Shown here piece after piece: positions 23,885-35,800 of a stretch of DNA of 64,000 nucleotides. The position numbers and the translations under genes were made by a program. Below the pieces are notes generated by a model that saw only the letters and a list, made by a program, of their open reading frames with translations, ran no database searches and was not told where the DNA came from. Each line of letters begins with the position of its first letter. The stretch's first letter is position 1. The DNA is from Watersipora subatra (taxonomy: Eukaryota; Bryozoa; Gymnolaemata; Cheilostomatida; Watersiporidae), in NCBI RefSeq assembly GCF_963576615.1, contig NC_088713.1:43949317-44013316 (forward strand), written 5' to 3'.

Positions 23885-26800
23885 GTGAAACTGACAATTC
23901 CGTTTTTGTCTGCATGTTTACTGATTTGATGAATGTATTAAACTACAGTTAATTATTTAAACATCATGTTACTTGTATGTTAGCATTTCTTTTTGCTAAA
24001 TATTTACAAAGCTACAATGCCTGTACTTTTGATGACTGTCCATGAAAGAATGGTGAAACTTTCAGCTGTTGACCTTCAAATGGAGCACGCATTGTTAACT
24101 ACATTATTTACCAATGTTTGTACCAATGTTTGTTTTAATTGTTGGGCTCTTAAACCAATTTTTTCAAGTTAATTTTAATTCAATTTAAAATCAATTTTAA
24201 TTAAATTCTAATTCAATTCTAATTTTAAAAATAAATCTGAAATGTAAGTTTAATTTTAAAGTTAAACTAATTATTTTAATTATTTCAAGTAATTTTAAGC
24301 ACAGATCAATTTACAGAGATTGAACTTTCACTCACTGCTTAAAACTTAGTGTACATGCTAGCCAGTACGAGTATTATAACAAAATAACAAATTAAGTTTT
24401 ATTTTTATGTCTTTTTCAGATACCAGAAGAAATGTGATGAACTGGAGTTGATCAGTGACAAAGTGAGTAAGGAGCACAGGCAAATAGCAAAAGATAGAGA
24501 CGAGATGGTTGCCTTCCTTCAACGAACCCTTGAAAGTAGAAACGATGAGTTGTCTGACCTTAATGACAGATATGTTGGCCTTCAGGTACATTTAACTGTT
24601 TGCTTTATTGTCATTTGATGATAAACTATCCAAAATCCCGGTATTGCACAGATATTAAAAACAGCTTATAAACAGTTGCAGGTAATGTAGTTGCCAGGGG
24701 CTAATTTGAGTAATCTAGTATACGCATTGCTAAACTTACTAATAAGAACCGTGAGAGCAAGCTTTAGTGGCGGTGCGCAGATTCACTATGCACATTTTAA
24801 CCCAGATAATGACTCATATCGTTCAATGATTCCATTGCATTCTGTGTAGTTTAATGGGTTAGCTTGTTGCCATGTGACCAGGAGGTCTGGAGATCAAATC
24901 TTCTGCATTACAGATTTTCTATTGCTAGAATTTAATCGCTACAGCTGGACAGACACCAAATGACAAAAGACAATGACAAACTTTGAGATTTATATAGATA
25001 CCTAGGATGAATCATCCTAGGCTTTTTGTCAGCTGATTTCTTCAAATTCAATTTTGTAGTAGATCTAGTAGCGCATTGTTGGGTTAGTGAAAATTTTATA
25101 AGCAAAAATGCTGGTTTTATAATGGCATTGTATTATTGTTACTCCAAAACTAATATGGAATAAAATGATTAGAAAATCAATGATGCCTGGCAATAATAAT
25201 CTTACCACAATTGGTAGATGCGCAACATCGCTCATACAAGAGAAGGCGCACGAAGGCAACAACTATTAGAGAACATTTTTGTAGACTTTATATTTTAGGG
25301 CTGGTTAACCATTTGAAATAATTTCTCGAATGTTGAATATCAGTAACATTTACTGTAGTTACTAAAGTGTAACAACTAGTACAAAGGTTTGATCTAATCC
25401 ATTATCAGCTGAGTGTTCAATCAAGTTCCTAGATACATATGTTTGCAGGCTGGTGATAGTTGAAATGGTGGTTGAGTATTTATAAATGTTAACACTGTGT
25501 TCATGCGTATCTACATCTGCGTGTTCAGGATATCTACTCATGCATGACCTGCTGGAATTATTGGAGAAGGTCTGTCAGCCATTCTTACTGCATAAGGCTT
25601 CGCTTTCTAAAACTGTGTAATCTTCTGAGGGAATGATAACTAATAAAGAAACTAAATTGCCACTAGCTTCATAGGTTCTCTAATTCTTTTGTGGGAGTTA
25701 CAACACGCGTTACCATACGCTACATGATTTCACTCTAATTGATTAGAAATAGCGTACCAACTGAAAAAAGTAATGTTTGCGCATCTATTCTTGTAAATAT
25801 AAAATATTTGTTATTATTACTTAACTTTTTTGAGGTAAGTAGATAGTTTACCTCCTGTGCAAGAAGTTTCTTTCATAGTTATGACAAGAGGACATTTTCA
25901 CATAACTTCTCATTCACTTTTGCCAGTATAGCTTATAACACAGTTTTAAAGATAGGAGTTGTCTACCACATGTAGAGACAACTCCATTATTTTGGTAAAA
26001 ACTAATTTTTCATGCCTGTTTATCAATTGTGAATATTATAGTTTAGATAACTTAACTATGTTCTGTTTTTTTTATCTCAGAGATCTTTTTGAATCAGTTG
26101 TTTTATTAAATCTATTAAATAATTTGGTTTACAAAATTATGCTTTCACAAAAGTGCTTTTTTCTCATCACCAAAATGATATTTATTAAACTTTAGATTCT
26201 TCTAAAAATTCAATTTTTCATGATGACTTGTACTTTTGAAACACTGACATTTCCAAATACTGTTTCGTATTCTACTGACCTTTTGCTATTAACTATGCAA
26301 GTGATAGAATCCTTCTCAACTATTACAGCCTGGGTATAAAAGCAACAAGAGCTACCATAAATTTTCTACTAGTTGTGTGTATGTGTGTTTCCTTTCATCA
26401 ATTAGTAAAAATATTTACCATTAAGCAAAACATAAATATAGATACAATATTGATTAAATGAAAAAAATAAATAAAAGCCTAATTCCTAAATAATAAGGTA
26501 TGACGAGGCCCACATGCACAGTAGCACTGCAGCTAGTCGGGGCTCTGAGCCTGGAGAAGTTGGTATAACCCGGCAATGAAGACAACATTCACCATTTTGC
26601 AATTAGTAGACTGTTCCATTGTGATGGAACAATTGTTTTTCAATTGTTCCATCACAATGTTCAATTTCAATTTTTTTATTCAACTGTTTTTTTGACCAAC
26701 AGTATAAAAATTGGTAATGGTAAATTGTTTTTTAAAAGTATAGTATTTTAGTGGGAACATTTTTACTATATGATAACATAATTTATCGCTAGTAATTGAA

Positions 26801-29800
26801 AGCCCATTCCCAATTTTGAATGTCACAGCGAATTCAACTGTTACATTTTTTATTGGCAGCAAGCCAAAGAGTCAGACCGGGAGAGTCACGAGTCCCAGAT
26901 GCAGGCTCTCAGGAATGAGGCACAAGAAACTAAAGAGAAACTGCAAAGTGAAAACACACTTCTCAGTAAGTAACTAAAATAATTAACTGAAACTAGCTTT
27001 TTGATAGTCGGTGTTGGCATGATAAAATCAAATGATTTAAATTATTGATTTACATCATGATTTAAACTGTTGATTGAAATCATGATTTAAATCGTTGATT
27101 GAAATCATGATTTAAACCGTTGATTGAAATCATGATTTTTTCATATCTTTACAAAAATTTAGTGTTCTTTGACAAAAAAATCTTAATTCATGTAAGACAC
27201 TAATACTGAAGTGTTTTTTTTACTAGCGTTGAACTTGCAATGCGATTCGCATACAATTTACATCAACAAAAATTAGTGGAAAAATCAAAATTTTTATGTA
27301 AATTAAAAAAATTGTTTAAAATCAAGCTAGTCCAATTTTTTCAATTTTTATCCAAAAAAAAATTTTTCCAACTTAGTTAATAGCACATCAGGCTGACTGT
27401 TTAATCGTTTGCCATTCTGATAATTTTCAGAAAGCAAAGCTTGACTTAGTTCCACTAATATGTCAATACAGTCTTTTAGTAGACCTTTCCATGTTCATGC
27501 AACTAGAATGGTATTCTGTTTTAAAAGTTTAAGGTTTATGGTACCTAGGTTTTAATTTTACATTATTATTACACAACTCAGAGTAATATTTTTTAAGCTA
27601 AGGGTGCATAAAAATCTATCATTGCCATTAGTTGAGAAATGCTGCTAGAACTTTCACCAAAGCTTTCTCAAACTAATATTCTTGGATCCAATACTATGGA
27701 TCACACTCTAACTCTGAAGGCTGATTCGCACTGTATCACCATATGTCAGCGTTGCTCTCTCGGCAATTCCTCATCATTTGTTTGCATCATAGTAAACCAA
27801 AAGTCATCATCGAGGCAACGCAGACACTTCGGAAGCGTTTGCAGCTCTCAAACTTTTCCAATTGTTCGTCGAGCTTCCACGACATCCTGTGCAATGTGTA
27901 CCACTTTGGCGACGATTATTGGCTGTCACAAGTTGCTCGATTCATATTTTCTTTTATGACAACTCCTGGGGGACTAGTATTTCACGTTTCCGTGACCGCT
28001 TTGTATAATGAGAATGTTATGCGGTGGACTATTTGCTGAAGTAAACATTGAAGGGTTTTTGATAGTGTGAACATTGTTACAGACGATCACCGAAGTGTTA
28101 CGTGATTAGCACTGACGTATGGCAATATAGTGTTAACCAGCCTTTAATAGTGGTTGTTTACTGTGATGGTGGTTATCAACCTTTTCATTTTATAAATTGA
28201 TCAATTCTCTTCCTGCTGATTGGTCAGTTCACATACTTGCTATTGGCTCTTTCGTTTCCAACTTCTGATTGGCCAAAACATCAAATGGCAGTTTTCCCCA
28301 TTTTTACTCTGATCAGTCTTTGTACCTTTTTGGTCAATTCATTACGCCTTATAATGATTGTTAACTAGGTTAACTATTTAATGCTGATTGGCTATTTTAT
28401 TCCGTACCGGATGACCTCATTTTGTTTTTGGACTACTTCAGATGCAAGGCTCTCCTCGCTTGATGATTTCAAGTACAAGAAAGATGAATTGATGGGTAAC
28501 CTCGAGAGAATGGAAAGAGAACTTGTTGAGAAGGATAAAGATCACCAAGAGAAACTATATGAGCTAGAAAGAAAAGCAGTTGTTGACAAGGACAGGTGAG
28601 TGCAAGTGTCCTGTCAACTGCCATTTGCTATGCAACTGCCATCTGCTTCAGTTTAAATGGTTGCTACTCAAGTATAACCCTGAGATAGCTCTTTTGTTTA
28701 GTGCACATCAGTTCGCATAGTTGAAATGTTATGCCAAGTGACATTTTAATAAACGGCGATCAGTTGACATGTTAGGCCAAGTGATATTGCAATTGAGGTG
28801 ATCAGTTGACATGCTATGCCAGGTGATATTGTTATGGAAGCAATCAGCTGAAATGCTATGCCAGGTGATATTGTAATTTAGGTGATCATTTGACACGTAA
28901 GGCCAGGTGATATTGTAATTGAGGTGATCAGTTGACATGCTATGCCAGGTATGCCAGCTATGCCAGGATATTGTAATTGAGGTGATCAGCTGACATGCCA
29001 TGCTAGGTGATGTTGTAATTGAATTGATCAGCTGACATGCTATGACAGGTGATATTATAACTGATGCCGAGTTGACATATCATGCTAGGTGATACTGTAA
29101 TTGAGGTAATCAGCTGACATGTTATGCCAAGTGATATTGTAATCTAGGCAATTATTTGACATGTTAGGCCAGGTGATAATGTAATTGAAGCAATCATTTT
29201 TCAAGTCATGCTTAAATGCAGTACATTCAGGTTAGCGTTAGCTGCATGTTGTAGACATCAAATGAAAATCAAAGATGTCTTCTTTATTAGTAAACAGTTA
29301 TAATGAAGCTGTGGATGTGCTACAGGTTAAAAAAGGAAATGGTGATGCGAGTAAATCAAGTAGCAGCAGAGTTCCGAAAGGTTTCCAATAAGCAGATGGC
29401 AGAGACCACAAAACGGACGATTAGAGAGAATGTCGCAATCAACGCTCAACTCACCAAGATGTCTGACAAGACGCTAGAAATGATACAGGTAAGGGGCGGC
29501 AAATCTGTGGCTAGTTAGTAGATGGTGTCAGGAAAACACCCGGCATAGAAATATGGCACAAAACTTACCTGCTGAATCTATGAACTTTACAAAGATGTCA
29601 TTAATGTTATTGTTTAGCTATCCTTTGAACCTTAGATCTGTTCTAATGCAATCAACTTTCCAGCTACTAACATCACTAGCAGCAGCAACATTACTGGCAG
29701 CGTTGGTCATGGTAAATACATTTTTTGAAAAACAGAGACAAATAAAGTTTTTAGGCCCGACTTGAATGAGTAATTTTTCAATAGTAATTTTGAAGCATTT

Positions 29801-32800
29801 TTATGTTTGAATAATGATGAGTTTAAAAAGTTTCTTGCTCAGATAAAATTTTGATTTGAAAACTTCATATTTAAACAATTCCACTCTCATAGACCCCAAT
29901 GTTTAAACAACTCTGTTTTAAAGATTATTTTTGACAGTTCTATGTTTTGACAACCCTATGTTTTGAGTAATCCATGCTGTGAGAACTCTGTGTTTCAACA
30001 ACTCTATGTTTTGGTAACTCTATGTTTTGACAACTCTTTTTTACAACTCTACATCTTGACAACTCTATGTTTTGACAACTCAATGCAGTAAGAATTCTGT
30101 GTTTTAACAATTCTATGATTTGGTAATTCTATGTTTTGACGAATCTACATTTTACAACTCTATGTTTTGACAATCTATGCTTTGACAACTCTAGATTTTG
30201 ACAACTCCGTTTTGTGACAACTCTATGTTTTAAAACTCGATGTTTGACAGGAGAATGATGAAGTGAAAGAGAAAGACAAAAGACAAAAACAGCAGATAGA
30301 GATTCTGGAGCACAACGAAAAGGAGTTGGCAAAGAAAAACCTAAGCAACCAGAAAATCATTAGAATGCTTACAGAAAAGACAAAAGGTTGGGCTTCAGGG
30401 CCACCCGCCCTTCAACTCATATTAGACTAAAATTCAACAAGATGCTTGCAGTTATCTACTTATACATGTATAACTAATATGCTGACAGTCCTGTGCGCCA
30501 TAATGTGTAATAACCATGTCCACAAGTATTCCCTGATGCTGCATGGTGGTTGAGCGACACAGATGGTAGTGTGATTGGCTTGTAATCTAAATATCTGGGT
30601 TTGATTCCCGCATTGTAAAATTTGTTTTCCAAACGCTCCGAGTGTGGCTTTGGACAGCCAGATGGAAGGAAAGAGTTCTTATTATAGCAAATATCAACTT
30701 GTGTATTTTAGGAACTGTGTAAGGAATTTGGAGTTATGTGCACTTAGTAATAAGGGCATTGAGCTGATATATCTACCAAAATTGGAATGGTGAATAATTG
30801 TTTTAGACATAAAACAAAATACTATGATTTATTAACCTTTTTCAAGCATGTCAGGAGTTGTCTTTCTCAAAGGGAAAAGTTCACAATATGTACTCTGGGT
30901 TGTACAAAGTCTGTAGGACAGAGCACGCATTTGTACAACTTTGTTAAAAATAATATTGAGTGCTTGTTTTATCTTAAATTTTCATGAGCAATGTTTTTTA
31001 GAGTTTTGATAAGAACCTACGTTTTGATTTTTTTTGTCAGTTTATGCACACATAGCTATGAAAGTAAGCATTTTTTCACAAAGTTCCAAATTTTGATCCA
31101 GACATTGATGTTGTTCTATGGCTACCTGTAGGACAAGAAGCCTTGCTCGCAGAATATGAGATGAGAGAGGAGGCTATACAGGAAATGGACACAGAGCTGA
31201 ATCTACTTCGTCAACAAACAGAAAGTCAGCGGTAAGCAAATGATTTTAAAACATTTCAAGTAAAAGTTGTATTAGTTTCAAGTAAAATATATATATATAT
31301 ATCGTATGGGTTACATGTATATACATATATGACATATATATACATAGTTTTATACACTGTATATACACTTATATACAGTATAAATGTATTATGTTTATAC
31401 ATAAAATATATTTAATATATATTAAATATAGTATATATAAATGTGCATATTATATTTAATTTATATTAAATACAATATATATATTTATATACATATATAA
31501 TATATTTAACATATATTAAATATAATATATACGTGTATATAAAGATGTACATATTTTATTTAATTTATATTAAATATAATATATATATTATCCTTAACAT
31601 ATGTTAAATAGATATATTTATATATATTATATTTAATATATATTAAATAAAAAATATATATATAAATACACATACTATATTGAATTTATATTAAACATAA
31701 TATATATATTTATATACATATCATCCTTGATATATATATTAAATATAACATATATTTATATATATTATATTTAATATACATTAAATATATATTAAATTTA
31801 ATATACATTAAATATATATTATATTTAATATACATTAAATATATATTATATTTAATATACATTAAATATATATTATATTTAATATACATTAAATATATAT
31901 TATATTTAATATACATTAAATATATATTATATTTAATATACATTAAATATATATTATATTTAATATACATTAAATATATATTATATTTAATATACATTAA
32001 ATATATATTATATTTAATATACATTAAATATATATTATATTTAATATACATTAAATATATATTAGATTGTGTACTTAAGAAAGACTAATGTATATATGTA
32101 GATATATTAGTAGACACTCCCCTCTTTTATTCTCTTTCACCATTCATTTATTTTTCATTCAGAGTTATTTCATGAAATGAAATGTGTATTATTTGTAATA
32201 AAAAGGATTCTAGTCACAGTTGGTAGATTTAGAAGAGTCAAATTTTCTAGAACATTCTAGAAATCTTCTGCAGGGAAGAGTTGCAGTTACTTGGCAAAGA
32301 CAATGAGCTTTTGCAAGCTAACATGTTATCTCTGAAAGAGGAGACAAGAGAACATAAGAGAAAGAGGTCAAAAGTCGAAAAAGTGCTGAGTGAAGCAGCT
32401 GCTTCTATTAAGATGGTTCTCACAGTAAGTCATTACTGTATATACGGTCAGCAGTTGAAACTAAATGCAAACTTTATTTATTAGAGGTCATGACCTTAGT
32501 CTGCTCCTAGAGGTGGGACAGTCTCTAAAACAGGCACCATGCGCACACCAAATTTCGCGTCCTAAGGGGTAGGCCTATATTATCCCAGTCATCACGTTTA
32601 CCTGCTATGGCTCTATTTCAGTAAACTAGATACATAAACGTGGTTTGAGTCCATGGGGTCCGTTAGTGAGGCTTGTTAGAATGTAGAACTTGATTATAAT
32701 GTATTATGTAATCCATAATAGCTAACTGTGGTAATCAATTTAAATAGAGATATTAAATTTTCATCGCTATTACCAATGTTGACACCAGTTTCTGACGGTA

Positions 32801-35800
32801 GATACGAAAAGCCGAACGCACTGAATGACCGAACAGACCGAATATTTTGGGAGTTGCCCTCTCGTGTTCTCAAACTTCTATAAATAAAGAGCTCAATGAA
32901 TTCCGTAGAAACATTTGAGAGGCTGTTGTTCATTTTTGCGCCAGTGAAGCGCGCTGTGAATAAAAATACAAGTATTACATATTCAATCGAATTATTTTTG
33001 CTGTCACTATAGTCCAATCAGTACTTGCCTTACCTTTGACAGATAAAAGGGAACTGCCTAGTAGAAGCAAGAGGTTTTATTTGTTCAGTAGTATCGTTAA
33101 CCATTGGTGAACTAGTAGCTAAATAACTAGCCAAAATTGTTTTTTATTCAATTGGAAATGAATACATTTATTTCTATATATAGTAATATTTATTATAATT
33201 ATATAAAACATACAATTGATATGATTTATAGATAATAATTGATTTATAGATAATAGTTGAGGGAGGGCAACTCCCAAAAGATGTTCGGTCTGTTCGGTCA
33301 TTCAGCGCGTTCGGCTTTTCGTATCTACCGAGTTTCTGACAGGGCGATAGCGGGAACAGACTAAGGACCTTTGTGTGAAAGCAAATACCGCCGCCCCCTA
33401 TTAAAAAGGGCATAGATTTATGTTTACGGAATTGATTGGCCGATTTGACTAATTGCGCATAGCCTGAAGAAAATCTTATTTGTGTATTTCTACTCACCTT
33501 TTACTAGCAAGCCCGTCGGGGCCTGTCCATGTAGCCTCTTCTGTAAATGCAGGGATAAGGGTGTAAAACTGTGTGTTATGGTGACTATAAAACATGTAAC
33601 GCAAAAAGGGTTAATTGTGAAATAATGGTTGGTTGGCTATGGGTCATTTGTTAAAACCCTAGGAAAATGGGCTATAGGTCCAATTTCAAACCTAGGTGTG
33701 CACATGGTGCCTGTTTTAGAGACTGTCTCACTCCTGGGGCTTTTGATCAATTTTTTTTTAATTTCCCTAGAATAGTATAAAAACTTATGACTGGTTTAGT
33801 GATTGTGTGCTTGTCAAGGTTCATAATGTTGTATTATGGGATTTATAGAGCTTAGGTTATATTGGCATCTGAAGTCATAGCAGATGTGGGTGGTCACGGC
33901 AGTTACAGTGAGTGAATAAAACCAGTGGATTAGGTAGTACTAGGCAGTATTGTGTAGTACATATGTAGAGTTTTGCTAGACAGTAGTGTAAAAAGTCTGG
34001 AGTTGTGGCTCGCTTGTTTATTTTAAGACCTGTAGATCATAAAACTTATACAATGGATAAAGGCACTCTAATTAGTGGAATATTACCACATAAAGTTAAA
34101 AAAACAAAATGTATAAAGCATCATGTCCCATCCCTGGGAGTCTGTTTAGCTTACTGCAAGCAGAGGCTGTGCACGTTCAAAGAGCATGGCTCTGTGATCT
34201 TGTCTGAACACATCTGAGTCCAGTGGCAAAGGAACCTCGACGACTGGAGACATTCCCAGTTGCAAAGAGAGCAATTTAAGGATGGATGTCATTACTGTTA
34301 CCACCAGTTGCCTTTTTTGGGAATTGAACCTCAACCTGTTGTTTGCAGGTCAGGGGTTCCACACCTCTAGGTCACAACTGCTCTCAACTGTTCTATTGGC
34401 AGCTCTGTTCTATAAGTTCACATGAGCATGTATTGTCACACTGCGTCAATGTATATAGCTCAAATTCAGTGTAGCCTATCTTTTTTAAAACATTTTAAAC
34501 TTTTTCTATGATTACAAATAAGGAATGGCTTCTATCAGTTTAGATGGTGGTTTTAACTAGCAATTGGTAGAGATCACATAACATGATTTTCCTTATGAGA
34601 AAACTAGTGTGCTGACAGTTGGGTATGCCGGGAGAGATTGTCAGATGTAATAAGTTACTGAAAAATTAATCTAAAATAGGGAAAGGTAGATTAGCACAGG
34701 TGGTATAGTGTTGGTTTGCCAAGCCGAATGTTGTGAGTTCCAACCCTGTTGAAAGAAATCTTTTTTCTAACTTCTAAGTGTGATTTCGGACGCAAAGACA
34801 CGGCTCTTATTATGGTAAAGACTAGTACCCTGACAGTCCAGTTTGCCGTGAGAGATTTTCTGAGGTAGTAGCAATACGTACAATTATTCGGCAATATATA
34901 ATGTGACTGATGGGTGCGGATGTTAACTGCGCTGGGCTACCAAGATGGAGTTAGGAAGTTCAAATCCCAAACAATGCAATTTTTTCATGACCTCAAACTT
35001 TTGCTTCAGAGTGGCGGATTAACATGTTTCTTGTAATAGTAAAGACTGAGGTGAAGTTACTTCCTCTTGAGTCGGTGGTATGTACAAGACAGGGTAGTGG
35101 TATCAGCATATCTGTAGGCTACTAGCCGGAGAGGGATTCGTTACTGCTGCAAATAAGGCATAATAAAAGGTTGGAGATATTAGCATACTTGTAGATGACT
35201 TGTATAAAGAATGAATTTTACAAAATTGCTTTCTCATTTCATTAAAATGAACAATAATATTATATCATTCTCAGCAATATTTAATATCATATTTTTCTCG
35301 TATTTCTCGGAATTTCCATCGCCGCGGCTAACTAGCTATGACGTCATTGTCTAAAGTTCTAAACTCTCATATTCATAAACTCAGAAAAACTCAGATGTAA
35401 GTATATTTCAGAGTAATAGTGAGTAAGAAAATGATAGAAATTTAAGTTGATTCAGATTGATGAGAATGTCTAGAAAAGAATTAGAAACAAATGAATGAAT
35501 AGGCACTTCAGAAGGAAAATAAGGAATATAACTTTTTTACTGGCAAATCGCAAATGGTGCACCGGTCTAAGATACCAGTGTACGATTGATAGATTATTGC
35601 AACAAAAAACCATTGATAATGTTGTAGCCGCGTTTCTATTTGTAGACACAGTTTGCATGGGAAGGGGAAGTAGAGTTGACAGACTCAGAAAAGAGAGATA
35701 ACATGTTGGAACATTTGCTAATCATTCTGAATTCAGCCGCAGCTATTGGCATCGGGCCAGCTCCTCAGGAAATGGGCAAACAGTTTGAGTTGATGAGGTG

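Larger units (their letters stand above)
32513..33731. mobile_element. Inverted-repeat element in CFAP157 intron 8, with insertion
   Basis: The ends are GTGGGACAGTCTCTAAAACA and, on the reverse strand, GTGAGACAGTCTCTAAAACA, both continuing GGCACCATG(C/T)GCACACC. The imperfect 8-bp flanking duplication suggests hAT. The interior (32655-32790, 33340-33500) is related to the element at 8461-9058. A Mutator-like MITE sits inside at 32796-33330. Confidence 0.8.

Noticed and set aside
27639..28039. Two overlapping + frames of about 100 codons in CFAP157 intron 3
   Set aside because: They lie mostly within a short inverted-repeat element and lack any conserved motif. The CFAP157 frame joins exon 3 to exon 4 without them.
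28381..28441. Upstream extension of CFAP157 exon 4 as an independent start
   Set aside because: The extension precedes a good acceptor, is not family-like, and exon 3 supplies the matching phase.
28735..29200. CRISPR-like regular repeats
   Set aside because: Units are contiguous minisatellite copies without unique spacers, in an animal intron.
31710..32051. 113-codon minus-strand frame with nine-residue repeats
   Set aside because: It is the 27-bp AT satellite. The period is divisible by three, which keeps the frame open.
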